Assembly: GCA_902385515.1 (NCBI GenBank)
Contig: CABMGC010000075.1
Span: forward strand, 1 to 12,354
Direction of reading: 5' to 3'
Source: an uncultured archaeon
GTDB taxonomy: Archaea; Micrarchaeota; Micrarchaeia; Micrarchaeales; CABMGC01
DNA length: 12,354 nt
Below, piece after piece: positions 6,402 to 12,352 of the stretch (positions within the stretch are counted from its first letter, which is position 1; every line of letters starts with the position of its first letter). Below the pieces are notes generated by a model. The model saw only the letters and a list, made by a program, of their open reading frames with translations. It searched no databases and was not told the origin of the DNA. A program made the position numbers and the translations under genes.

Positions 6402-7148
6402 ATGTTGGTTTCGGACCTTGACGGCACCCTTGCGGAGAGCAAGAGCGACCTGACAAAGGAGATGTCCGGCGCAATCGCCGAGCTTTTGAAGTTCAAGAAG
6501 TTCGCCGTCATAGGCGGGGGCTCGTACGCGCAGTTCCAGAAGCAGTTCGTGGCGCACCTCGACTGCCCGCAGGAACTCCTTAGCAACCTCTACCTGTTTC
6601 CCACATGCGCAACGGCGTTCTACGTTTTCGAGGGCGGGAAGTGGAAGGAGGTTTATGTTGAGGAGCTTTCGGCCGAAGAAAAACAGAGGATAGTCGAGGC
6701 CTTCCATGTCGCCCTCGAAAAGTCGGGGGTGGAGATGCCAGGATCGACTTACGGAGAGCAGATCGAGGACAGGAGGACACAGATAACCTTTTCCGCGCTC
6801 GGCCAGCAGGCGCCCCTAGAGCTAAAGAGCAAGTGGGACCCCGACAAGGCTAAGAGGAACCTCATCAAGAGGTACATGGACGAGATTATCCCTGAGTTCG
6901 AGGTGAACATCGGGGGCACCAACTCGATCGACGTCACCAAGAAGGGCATAGACAAGGCGTACGGCATAAGGAAGATAATGTCGAGGTTCAGCTACGCGGC
7001 GTACGAACTGCTCTTCGTGGGAGACGCCCTCTTCGTAGGCGGAAACGACTATCCCGTCACGAAGACCGGAGTCGATTGCGTCAAGGTCGAGGGGCCCAAG
7101 GATACGATGCGCCTTTTCTCCAAGATAGCCAGCGCTTCCAGGCAGTGA
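6402..7148 (+). CDS. HAD-IIB phosphatase, eukaryotic-type phosphomannomutase-like
   Basis: 248 residues. The N terminus begins directly with the HAD motif I LVSDLDGT (D5 nucleophile, D7 acid/base). Motif II is in AVIGGGSYAQFQKQF, as in phosphomannomutase-type HAD proteins (GGS followed by a Gln-rich helix). The C2-type cap lies roughly at 85-190 and includes RRTQITFSALGQQ and KWDPDKAKRNLIKRY. The core resumes with SIDVTKKGIDKAYGI (motif III lysine) and motif IV VGDALFVGGNDYPV, with KTGVDCVKVEGPKDT matching the family's C terminus. Relatives are sugar-phosphate mutases or sugar phosphatases; which one cannot be decided here. There is no room for an upstream extension except six non-start codons after a TGA. 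No clear TATA or Shine-Dalgarno precedes it; it begins 112 nt after tRNA-Ser and may be read from that promoter. The intervening 112 nt show nothing recognisable. Confidence 0.88.
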   Translation: MLVSDLDGTLAESKSDLTKEMSGAIAELLKFKKFAVIGGGSYAQFQKQFVAHLDCPQELLSNLYLFPTCATAFYVFEGGKWKEVYVEELSAEEKQRIVEAFHVALEKSGVEMPGSTYGEQIEDRRTQITFSALGQQAPLELKSKWDPDKAKRNLIKRYMDEIIPEFEVNIGGTNSIDVTKKGIDKAYGIRKIMSRFSYAAYELLFVGDALFVGGNDYPVTKTGVDCVKVEGPKDTMRLFSKIASASRQ

Positions 7149-7220
7149 TTGCGCGCCCGCCCAAAATGTTAAAAGCTACAGGTCGCAAATAAACCTTAGG
7201 AACAACCTGGCGTGCGTAAG

Positions 7221-7230
7221 CTTTTTATAG
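7221..7230 (+). promoter_or_regulatory. TATA box, distal promoter of the S13-S4-S11 operon
   Basis: CTTTTTATAG is the strongest TATA-like element in the 163-nt gap before S13. It predicts a start near 7254 and a leader of roughly 58 nt, which could host regulation; I see no clear structure in that leader. Confidence 0.5.
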
Positions 7231-7280
7231 GTGTTTCGACAAGTTTATGTTAGCTATCTTTCATCAACTAATGTCTGGTC

Positions 7281-7290
7281 GCTAATTATT
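7281..7290 (+). promoter_or_regulatory. Possible proximal TATA box before S13
   Basis: GCTAATTATT is centred about 26 nt upstream of the S13 ATG and could give a leaderless transcript, in addition to or instead of the distal box. Confidence 0.35.
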
Positions 7291-7311
7291 GACGTTTTTA
7301 ACGGTTTTGTA

Positions 7312-7860
7312 ATGGCTGAGAATGAACAAGCGGCACCACGTGCTAAGAAGGAAGAGACTAGCATAGTCAGAATTGCTGGAAGAGACATAAACGGAAACTT
7401 CAAGATAGCGACGGCCCTCTTGAGGATAAAGGGGATCAACCAGAACCTGGCCAGCGCTATCGAGCTCCTTGCGGAAAGGAAGTTCGGGATAGAGCGCACG
7501 GCCAAGATAGGCGCTCTGAGCGAGCAGAAGCTCGCGGAGATAGAGCAGATCATAAAGGACCCTGCGAAGTTCGGGGTTCCGATGTACATGCTTAACAGAA
7601 GAAAGGACCTAGCCACCGGAAAGGACCTGCACATGGTGGGCACGGACCTGATAGTCCAGACAAGGCAGGACATAGAGGAAATGATAAAGCAGCAGACCTG
7701 GGTTGGCTTCAGGCACCAGTACGGGCAGAAGGTGCGCGGACAGAGGACGAGGAGCACCGGCAGGACCGGAGCGACCGTCGGAGTCACGAAGAAGAAGATC
7801 CTGGAGGCCGGAAAGGCAGCGGCAGCGCCTGCGGCCCCGGCCGCAAAGAAGGCGGCTTAG
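7312..7860 (+). CDS. rps13: 30S ribosomal protein S13 (archaeal/eukaryotic S18 type)
   Basis: 182 residues. Residues about 15-165 are a full archaeal uS13: IVRIAGRDINGNFKIATALLR, KGIN(Q)NLA with helix-two-turn-helix segments, NRRKDLATGKDLHMVG, and the basic C-terminal tail VRGQRTRSTGRTGATVGVTKK that reaches the decoding-centre region. The start is ATG 7312 (MAENEQ); an in-frame GTG at 7231 would add 27 residues unlike any uS13 and is rejected. The last 16 residues (KAAAAPAAPAAKKAA) are an Ala/Pro/Lys extension beyond the family core. It is the first gene of a cluster with S4 (12 nt later) and S11. Confidence 0.97.
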   Translation: MAENEQAAPRAKKEETSIVRIAGRDINGNFKIATALLRIKGINQNLASAIELLAERKFGIERTAKIGALSEQKLAEIEQIIKDPAKFGVPMYMLNRRKDLATGKDLHMVGTDLIVQTRQDIEEMIKQQTWVGFRHQYGQKVRGQRTRSTGRTGATVGVTKKKILEAGKAAAAPAAPAAKKAA

Positions 7861-7864
7861 CGAA

Positions 7865-7869
7865 GTGAT
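7865..7869 (+). promoter_or_regulatory. Shine-Dalgarno site of rps4
   Basis: GTGAT lies in the 12-nt gap between S13 and S4. GTGA ends 4 nt before the S4 ATG, identical spacing to FKBP and S11. Confidence 0.5.
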
Positions 7870-7872
7870 TGA

Positions 7873-8529
7873 ATGGGAGACCCAAAGAAGATAAGAAAGA
7901 AGTACGCAACCCCTTCGCTGATGTGGGACACGATCAGGCTCCAGCGCGAACATTCACTAAGGGAGAATTACGGGCTCAAGAACCTAAGGGAGCTCTGGAT
8001 ACTTGCGAGCGAACTCAGGAGAGTTAGAAAGAACGTAAGGGACGTGCTTGCCGGCAGGACCGACGAGCAGGTCGGAAAGGACATGATTGCAAGGCTCAGC
8101 AGGTACAACGTGGTCAAGGGAGACGCGAAGCTCGACGACATACTGGTTGTCAACGTGGAATCCTTCCTTGAGAGGAGGCTCCAGACCGTCGTGTTTAGAA
8201 AGGGCATGGCAAAGAGCATGAAGCAGGCAAGGCAGCTGGTGTCCCACGGGATAATATCGATCAACGGAAGGAGGGTAACCTCGCCTGGCCACCTAGTGCT
8301 GGCATCCGAGGAGGACTCTATAGCGTATTTCAAGCCCATAAACCTCGAGCAGCCAATCCCTGTGGCGCCAGCCCCTGCTGCGGCAGAGGGTGCTGCGGTG
8401 GAGGGAGCCGTGCCGGCGGAAACCGGAGCGGTGGAGGTCGAGGGCGCAAAGCTGGAAAGCTCTGAGCATTCGGAGCAGGAGGCAGAGGCAAAGGCAGAAG
8501 AGGCCCAGGAGAAGGCAGAAGGGCAGTAA
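7873..8529 (+). CDS. rps4: 30S ribosomal protein S4 with acidic C-terminal tail
   Basis: 218 residues. Residues 1-160 are archaeal uS4: MGDPKKIRKKYATPSLMWD, RENYGLKNLRELW, then the S4 RNA-binding domain from about 100 (FLERRLQTVVFRKGMAKSMK, ARQLVSHGIISINGRRVTSPG). uS4 is a primary 16S rRNA binder needed for early 30S assembly. Residues about 161-218 are an extra Ala/Glu/Val-rich, strongly acidic tail without recognisable fold, unusual for an rRNA-binding protein. The gene sits 12 nt after S13 and 16 nt before S11, clearly one transcript. The ATG is supported by GTGAT 3 nt upstream. Confidence 0.97.
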   Translation: MGDPKKIRKKYATPSLMWDTIRLQREHSLRENYGLKNLRELWILASELRRVRKNVRDVLAGRTDEQVGKDMIARLSRYNVVKGDAKLDDILVVNVESFLERRLQTVVFRKGMAKSMKQARQLVSHGIISINGRRVTSPGHLVLASEEDSIAYFKPINLEQPIPVAPAPAAAEGAAVEGAVPAETGAVEVEGAKLESSEHSEQEAEAKAEEAQEKAEGQ

Positions 8530-8536
8530 TTGATTT

Positions 8537-8541
8537 GGTGA
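8537..8541 (+). promoter_or_regulatory. Shine-Dalgarno site fixing the TTG start of rps11
   Basis: GGTGA ends 4 nt before TTG 8546. Because the next in-frame ATG is deep inside the conserved core (IVDNS region), this site decides in favour of the TTG start. Confidence 0.55.
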
Positions 8542-8545
8542 GATT

Positions 8546-9043
8546 TTGGCTAAAGCAGAGAAGAAGCAAAAACCGGAGGAGAACAAACAGGAGGTAAAGA
8601 AGACGAACGTCTCCTTCGAGCAGCTCGCGCAGGAAGCCACCGAAAAGTTCAAGCCGAAGGGGGTGCGCTGGGGAGTCGCCCACATATACTCGTCCAAGAA
8701 CGACACGATAATAACGCTTACCGACCTTTCCGGAGCCGAGACGATCGCGATCGGCAGCGGCGGAATGATAGTCGACAACAGCAGGGAGGAAGGATCGCCT
8801 TACGCTGCCATGCAGGCGGCGTACAAGGTGGCGGCGACCGCGATAGAGAAGGGAATAACCAACGTCAACATAAAGATAAGGGCGCCCGGAGGGCACGGCC
8901 CAAAGACGCCAGGCCCCGGAGCCCAGGCGGTGGTCAGGGCTCTCGCAAGGAGCGGCCTTAAGATAAAGAGCATCGAGGACGTGACTCCGATCCCGACCGA
9001 CACCACGAGAAGGCCTGGAGGAAGGAGAGGAAGAAGGGTTTGA
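8546..9043 (+). CDS. rps11: 30S ribosomal protein S11 with N-terminal extension
   Basis: 165 residues from a TTG start. The uS11 core starts at about residue 42 (VRWGVAHIYSSKNDTIITLTDLSG) and runs through GSPYAAMQAAYK, IKIRAPGGHGPKTPGPGAQAV and the nearly invariant end IEDVTPIPTDTTRR followed by a GRRGRRV tail. uS11 sits on the platform of the small subunit near the mRNA exit. The first 41 residues are a Lys/Glu-rich extension, longer than the roughly ten residues usual in archaea. In many archaea rpoD (RNA polymerase subunit D) follows; here a hairpin and an unrelated gene follow instead. Confidence 0.97.
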   Translation: MAKAEKKQKPEENKQEVKKTNVSFEQLAQEATEKFKPKGVRWGVAHIYSSKNDTIITLTDLSGAETIAIGSGGMIVDNSREEGSPYAAMQAAYKVAATAIEKGITNVNIKIRAPGGHGPKTPGPGAQAVVRALARSGLKIKSIEDVTPIPTDTTRRPGGRRGRRV

Positions 9044-9057
9044 TTTAAGAAGTGGCG

Positions 9058-9077
9058 GATGCCGGAATCCCGGCATC
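9058..9077 (+). terminator. Hairpin after the ribosomal protein operon
   Basis: GATGCCGG (9058-9065) and CCGGCATC (9070-9077) form a perfect 8-bp stem with loop AATC, starting 14 nt after the S11 stop. A pyrimidine-rich tract follows, and a T-rich stretch comes at 9115-9126. It is either a terminator or an RNA 3'-end stabiliser. Confidence 0.6.
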
Positions 9078-9117
9078 TTCCTCCCTTCGCCCTTTCCGCT
9101 CTTTCTCATACGAATTC

Positions 9118-9125
9118 TTTTTATT
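9118..9125 (+). promoter_or_regulatory. TATA box of the small orphan gene
   Basis: TTTTTATT is centred about 32 nt upstream of ATG 9154, giving at most a leader of a few nucleotides. The T-rich sequence could also serve in termination of the S11 transcript. Confidence 0.42.
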
Positions 9126-9153
9126 TCTGTAAGTAACTATTTGATTGATCACT

Positions 9154-9438
9154 ATGCTGCTGGCAGATTTCAAGGCGCAAATAGCCAAACCTCCCTCCCA
9201 GAGGAGCGACGTGGGGGTGGTCCCGATAGAGCATTTCCTTGGGGCGATAAAAAGAGCGACAGGTCTTTCGAACGAGGACCTCCGCAGGATGGATCCCAGC
9301 GAAATCGAGCTTTGCATCCCGAACCTGCGCTGGCCGGACCCGTGCGCAGATTCCCTGTACCGCTGGGTAGGTCCCCACCAAAGGGCAAGGGCCAAAAAAG
9401 TCATAGACCGTCTCCTTGAGACGCAGGCACGCACATAG
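9154..9438 (+). CDS. Small hypothetical protein (94 aa)
   Basis: I do not recognise this family. The product is soluble and mostly helical by appearance: LLADFKAQIAK, then VVPIEHFLGAIKRATGLS, NEDLRRMDPSEIELCIPNL, and a basic C-terminal helix HQRARAKKVIDRLLETQ. Two cysteines (in ELCIPN and DPCADS) and three tryptophans are present, with no zinc-binding spacing. The start is ATG 9154, favoured by the TATA distance; TTG 9145 would add three residues. It is an isolated gene after the S11 hairpin, converging on the DUF1801 gene 38 nt away. Codon use and GC resemble the neighbours on the left, and third positions are GC-rich, which supports real coding. Confidence 0.62.
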   Translation: MLLADFKAQIAKPPSQRSDVGVVPIEHFLGAIKRATGLSNEDLRRMDPSEIELCIPNLRWPDPCADSLYRWVGPHQRARAKKVIDRLLETQART

Positions 9439-9476
9439 AGGCATCTGTTTTGCCGATTCCTCCCCCGTCTGCGCGA

Positions 9477-9923
9477 TCAGCCCACAGCCTTCCTCACCAG
9501 CGCCGCAATCCTTGCCTCTTCGGCAGCGGTCAGGCTCTTCAGCGCGAATGCGACCGGCCACATGGCGCCCTCGTCGAGGTGCGCCTTGTCGCTGAAGCCC
9601 AGCGACGCGTACCTTGTCTTGAACTTCTGCGCGCTCTGGAAGAAGCAGACGACGTTGCCATCCTTGGCGTACGCGGGCATCCCGTACCAAGTTCTGGGCG
9701 AGAGGGCCGGCGCGCTGGCCTTTACTATTGCGTGAATCCGCCTTGCCATGGCGCGATCGGATTCCGGCATCTCTTCTATTCTAGCAAGCACGGCGCTTTC
9801 ACCTTCTTCAGATCCCAGCTCGCGGGCGCGCTCTTTCATCGCGGCCCGTTCATCGTCCGTGAACCCCTTGGGCTTATTGCCTATCGCAGTGGCGCTCTTT
9901 GCCGGTCCTTCAGGTTCGTCCAT
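9477..9923 (-). CDS. DUF1801 (YdhG-like) domain protein, probably acquired from bacteria
   Basis: About 148 residues. An N-terminal charged helix (FTDDERAAMKERARELGSEE) is followed by the DUF1801 fold: MPESDRAMARRIHAIVKASAPAL, TWYGMPAYAKDGNVVCFFQS, QKFKTRYASLGFSDKAHLDE, GAMWPVAFALKSL and a C-terminal EEARIAALVRKAV helix. This arrangement closely follows proteins I recall from actinobacteria and looks bacterial. DUF1801 members include a putative iron chaperone in Bacillus, but the function of this branch is unknown. I chose ATG 9923 because the minus-strand TATA (9947-9956) would start transcription near 9925; ATG 9932 and GTG 9941 are in-frame alternatives. It is divergent from the DUF116 gene. 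Confidence 0.88.
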   Translation of the reverse strand: MDEPEGPAKSATAIGNKPKGFTDDERAAMKERARELGSEEGESAVLARIEEMPESDRAMARRIHAIVKASAPALSPRTWYGMPAYAKDGNVVCFFQSAQKFKTRYASLGFSDKAHLDEGAMWPVAFALKSLTAAEEARIAALVRKAVG

Positions 9924-9945
9924 CCTTGCCATTCCAATCACGGTT

Positions 9946-10020
9946 TACATAAAAACGGGAGATACATAAACCCCGGGATTGTAACAGCTTCCCTTTTTGG
10001 GAAACGGGGAGATATATTAA
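9946..10020. promoter_or_regulatory. Divergent promoter region with a duplicated motif and a small palindrome
   Basis: On the minus strand the box at 9947-9956 (GTTTTTATGT) serves the DUF1801 gene; on the plus strand GATATATTAA (10011-10020) is 26 nt before ATG 10042. A related motif occurs twice in the same orientation: AAACGGGAGATACAT (9953-9967) and AAACGGGGAGATATAT (10002-10017), about 50 bp apart. TACATAAA is also directly repeated at 9946 and 9963. A short palindrome TTCCC-TTTTT-GGGAA lies at 9989-10003, just upstream of the second copy. Together these look like operator sites for one regulator. Confidence 0.5.
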
Positions 10021-10041
10021 TCATCGGCGCATTATGTCACC

Positions 10042-10761
10042 ATGGATATTCTTGCAGCTGCTAGCGCCGCGCTGCCGGTTCTGGCGGTCGTGCTCGGGTG
10101 GACTCTTCTGGCGCTGTTCGCCGCGTCGGCCGTGCTGATACTGTTAGTTTTGCTCCTGCTTTTGTACCAGCTCCGCACGGGGAACTGCCTTTTCCCGAAC
10201 CAGCTGGTCGCCGGCATAGACTTCTTCGAAAGCCCCCTTCGCGTCGTGCTGCGCATGCTTAAGATCAGCGATGTCCAGATGGACCTGATGGCGATTTCGC
10301 TCAAGAACCAGGCCATGGACAACGCGTTCAGGAAAGTGCCGTTCGATCAGCGCGCAATCTTCCTCCCCCAGTGCCTAAGATCCGTAAACTGCAGGGCGGT
10401 CCTGTCGCCCGAGGGGATCAGGTGCCTGAACTGCGGAGCGTGCGGCATAGCGCAGGCAAAGAGGGAGGCTGACAGGCTCGGGTGCATGCTCTTCGTAGTT
10501 CCCGGGTCGAGCTTCATAGGCCGCATGATCGAGAAGTACCGCCCTAAGGCGGTCATCGGGGTCGGCTGCCTGCACGAGGTGCGCAACGGCCTTGACATGA
10601 TGCACAAGATCAAGATGCCAACTGTTAGCGTGCTTCTGGACAGGTTCGGGTGCGTCGACACGAAGGTCGACTGGAGCCGCCTTTTCTCCGTGATGAATGC
10701 GACGGACGACCAGCCGCGGGCATGCGTCCCCGAGAAGGATTCGAACGTTGCGAGCTCTTAG
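10042..10761 (+). CDS. Membrane-anchored DUF116 protein with Cys-rich motif
   Basis: 239 residues. Residues about 5-42 are very hydrophobic and form one or two membrane segments, leaving the rest probably in the cytoplasm. From about 104 the DUF116 domain is clear: AIFLPQCLRSVNCRAVLSPE, GIRCLNCGACGIAQAKREAD, FVVPGSSFIGRMIEKYRPKA, VIGVGCLHEVRNGLD and a C-terminal FGCVDTKVDW. Eight cysteines (C111, C117, C128, C131, C134, C148, C176, C204) include the C-x2-C-x2-C cluster, suggesting metal or Fe-S binding; that is inference, since the family has no established function that I can state. The leaderless start at ATG 10042 is well supported by the TATA box 26 nt upstream. The last 25 residues are variable. 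Confidence 0.9.
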   Translation: MDILAAASAALPVLAVVLGWTLLALFAASAVLILLVLLLLLYQLRTGNCLFPNQLVAGIDFFESPLRVVLRMLKISDVQMDLMAISLKNQAMDNAFRKVPFDQRAIFLPQCLRSVNCRAVLSPEGIRCLNCGACGIAQAKREADRLGCMLFVVPGSSFIGRMIEKYRPKAVIGVGCLHEVRNGLDMMHKIKMPTVSVLLDRFGCVDTKVDWSRLFSVMNATDDQPRACVPEKDSNVASS

Positions 10762-10853
10762 TCGCAGAACCCGTGGTGGATTAACAAGAGCTATATAGAG
10801 AATATCAGCTGAAAGAGGCTCGCCTTTTATCAAAAATTCCCATCCCGAGGCTG

Positions 10854-10899
10854 CTTAAAGTGTTTAAGAGGCTCTTCGTGTTTTCTATAGAGAAAACAC
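10854..10899. terminator. Paired hairpins between convergent genes
   Basis: CTTAAA-GTG-TTTAAG (10854-10868) is followed by GTGTTTTCT-ATAG-AGAAAACAC (10878-10899), a perfect 9-bp stem. The second touches the stop codon of the minus-strand gene at 10899-10901. They lie between the ends of the DUF116 gene and the minus-strand gene and can serve either direction. The rest of the 137-nt gap holds the TATA-like GCTATATAGAG (about 10787-10797) with no gene I can assign to it. Confidence 0.5.
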
Positions 10900-11459
10900 T
10901 ATTCAAATGTGCCGTACAGCGGGGTGAATTTTGGGAAGCCCGGAATGACACGGGGGCTGCGCATCCAGGTCAGGCTGGCGACCGGGACCTCGAATTCCCT
11001 CTGCAGATTCTTCCCGATGGTCTCCATCTTCTTGATGTTGCTCCTGCTGTCATCTGCCGCCTCTACTATGAACGTGTTGTTCGGCACGGGGAATAGCCAA
11101 TCCAGGCGGTATGTACGGGAGATGAACCCTATACGTACCGTTTCCTTTACTGCTTCTGTTCCGTTTATGTGTGACGTGAACCTTTTCCACGCCGATGGCT
11201 CCCTATCCTCAGATACGAGAAGGTAATCCTCCTTTGTTTCTATCTGGTGCCTAAATAGCTTCAGATAATCGGCCATCTTCAGCAGCGTTTCGGCATCCTG
11301 CTGTCTTTTCAGCTGCCTTAAGTTTTTATTCATAGCGGCCTCTTCTTCCTTCGGCGCATTTTCCATCACCGGGTGTAATCCATGTGCCGCTGCAGCAAGT
11401 ACTATAGAGTTCTCCGCGCCACTCAAATCCGATACGACGATTATTTTATCTTTAGTCAT
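10899..11459 (-). CDS. Hypothetical protein (186 aa)
   Basis: I do not recognise this protein. From ATG 11459 it begins MTKDKIIVVSDLSGAENSIV, a strand-turn-helix like the start of a Rossmann-type fold, followed by a highly charged helical stretch (ENAPKEEEAAMNKNLRQLKR, with KMADYLKLFRHQIETKEDYL after it) that may be a coiled coil, and then a more beta-like half (RIGFISRTYRLDWLFPVP, NNTFIVEAADDS, EFEVPVASLTWMRSP). No membrane segment or catalytic signature is visible. An in-frame GTG at 11510 would add 17 residues but lies upstream of the likely start site set by the minus-strand TATA CTTTAATAGG (11491-11500). Third-position composition is less GC-rich than in the genes to the left, marking a change of character from here on. 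It is divergent from the winged-helix pseudogene. Confidence 0.75.
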   Translation of the reverse strand: MTKDKIIVVSDLSGAENSIVLAAAAHGLHPVMENAPKEEEAAMNKNLRQLKRQQDAETLLKMADYLKLFRHQIETKEDYLLVSEDREPSAWKRFTSHINGTEAVKETVRIGFISRTYRLDWLFPVPNNTFIVEAADDSRSNIKKMETIGKNLQREFEVPVASLTWMRSPRVIPGFPKFTPLYGTFE

Positions 11460-11490
11460 CTTCTTCCCTTGTAAATATTCTTTCTTTCCG

Positions 11491-11500
11491 CCTATTAAAG
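11491..11500 (-). promoter_or_regulatory. TATA box of the minus-strand hypothetical gene
   Basis: CTTTAATAGG on the minus strand is centred about 36 nt upstream of ATG 11459, giving a predicted leader of about 10 nt that includes the purine-rich AAGGGAAGAAG. Confidence 0.42.
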
Positions 11501-11546
11501 CATTTCTCACTAACTGTTCTCCAAAATCAAATATCGATATGATTTT

Positions 11547-11778
11547 ATGGAGATCGTACTGAAAGGAGAGGAAATCCAGAAGAAAATTCTTGCTTACCTT
11601 AAGGCGCAGGAATGGCCATCCGCCACGGAGGGCATAGCGGCAGGCATAGGTAAGCTGGAACGCGGCGGCGATACACCTTGTGAAGCTCCAGACCTCTCGA
11701 CAGGATCTTCAGGGCATAAAAGGAATTATCCATCTGGTTGATGTGGCGGGAAGCTTCAGTCATTCAGGAAGCTCTTGA
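11547..11778 (+). pseudogene. Winged-helix transcriptional regulator, frameshifted
   Basis: From ATG 11547 the first frame reads GEEIQKKILAYLKAQEWPSA then TEGIAAGIG, the first two helices of a winged-helix domain, and then loses sense (KLERGGDTPCEAPDLS) up to a TGA at 11739-11741. The +1 frame from 11650 continues the domain exactly: VSWNAAAIHLVKLQ is a typical recognition helix, followed by GIKGIIHLVDVAGSF as the wing, ending at TGA 11776-11778. Joined at 11649-11651 as GIG-VSWN the product would be about 77 residues, a normal size for a small archaeal DNA-binding regulator. Restoring it needs two extra bases (or one fewer), so this is a 2-nt deletion, a sequence error or, less likely, a programmed shift. 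Its end overlaps the minus-strand membrane-protein gene by 23 nt. Confidence 0.75.
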
Positions 11779-12055
11779 TTCCAAATCCAAAAGTCGCCAT
11801 AGCAAGCCAGAAGCCCACCAATAGCAAAATCAGGGAATAGCCATTGTAGAGATTAAGCAGTATCAGTACAACTGAGAGTATTGTCGCAATAATAAAGTTC
11901 GAGAGCCCCCAGAGCACATTGACTCTAGGAGCTGATTTCTGCCCGAACGGGCTCCTGAAGACTTTCTTTGCCACGCCAAATACGAAATGGGGCACGCCGT
12001 TACCCAACAGGAATCCTATGATGAAATACCAGAACAGGAACAGTTCAAGAACCAT
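11756..12055 (-). CDS. Small multi-pass membrane protein, bacterial-like family
   Basis: About 99 residues with three hydrophobic segments: residues about 3-18, 45-65 and 70-90. The loop after the first segment carries GNGVPHFVFGVAKKVFRSPF, followed by APRVNVLWGLSNFIIAT. The combination N-x-[IVL]-PHF-V-x-G, F-x-SPF and VNVLWG is one I recall from uncharacterised bacterial membrane proteins, so the family is recognisable but has no assigned function. I chose ATG 12055, since GGTGA lies 5 nt upstream; GTG 12064 is an in-frame alternative that overlaps that site. The TATA TTATATAA (12101-12108) would start transcription near 12078. The 3' end overlaps the frameshifted winged-helix gene. Confidence 0.8.
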   Translation of the reverse strand: MVLELFLFWYFIIGFLLGNGVPHFVFGVAKKVFRSPFGQKSAPRVNVLWGLSNFIIATILSVVLILLNLYNGYSLILLLVGFWLAMATFGFGIKSFLND

Positions 12056-12100
12056 GCTCGTCACCCGTTATTGCCGTGATTACCTGAGAACTTAACTATT

Positions 12101-12108
12101 TTATATAA
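12101..12108 (-). promoter_or_regulatory. TATA box of the small membrane protein gene
   Basis: TTATATAA is palindromic and sits about 46-53 nt upstream of ATG 12055, predicting a leader of roughly 20 nt that contains the GGTGA site. Being symmetric it could also act to the right. Confidence 0.5.
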
Positions 12109-12248
12109 TCCTCTTCATGTTCACAACGCCCGCAATCGGAGAAAGCTCAAGAGGTTGGAGGGATGAAGTAATGCAGCTTTCACTTAGAGCTTGGGATAAG
12201 AGATAGGAACATCTCCCTTTATGTTAAGATTTTAATAAACTTAATAAT

Positions 12249-12263
12249 TTAGTAAATTACTAA
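12249..12263. repeat. 15-bp palindrome, operator-like
   Basis: TTAGTA (12249-12254) and TACTAA (12258-12263) are perfect inverted copies around AAT. It lies in an AT-rich stretch that could contain a TATA box, so it may be a repressor site for a rightward gene outside the window. Confidence 0.45.
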
Positions 12264-12305
12264 GGCAAACCGTATCGAGAGACCACTGCATCTTTCTCTA
12301 GCTGG

Positions 12306-12352
12306 CTTTTGCAGTAAGTGTAGCTATTTGTGCGTATTGCACTTTTGCAGTA
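12306..12352 (+). repeat. 11-bp direct repeat at the window edge
   Basis: CTTTTGCAGTA occurs at 12306-12316 and 12342-12352, a 36-bp period. Only two copies are visible before the window ends, so an array, an integration-site duplication or chance cannot be separated. Confidence 0.45.

Noticed and set aside
7231..7311. GTG start adding 27 residues to S13
   Set aside because: The extra residues do not resemble any uS13 N terminus, while ATG 7312 gives MAENEQ and a normal protein; the upstream part also covers the promoter region.
8330..9109. 259-codon open frame antisense to S4 and S11
   Set aside because: It overlaps two ribosomal protein genes and has a low-complexity Pro/Arg/Leu product; a composition artefact.
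9121..9690. 189-codon minus-strand frame across the orphan gene and the DUF1801 gene end
   Set aside because: It overlaps two better-supported genes in other frames; the product is Arg/Gly-rich without motifs.
10860..11096. 78-codon plus-strand frame running into the minus-strand hypothetical gene
   Set aside because: Most of it is antisense to the better-supported 186-residue gene, and the product lacks family features despite a TATA-like box upstream.
12117..12206. 29-codon frame in the AT-rich end
   Set aside because: The nearest TATA box is only about 12 nt upstream and belongs to the minus-strand gene; the product has no recognisable feature.
12306..12352. CRISPR array
   Set aside because: Only two 11-bp copies are visible; repeats are too short, and no cas genes or further units are in the window.
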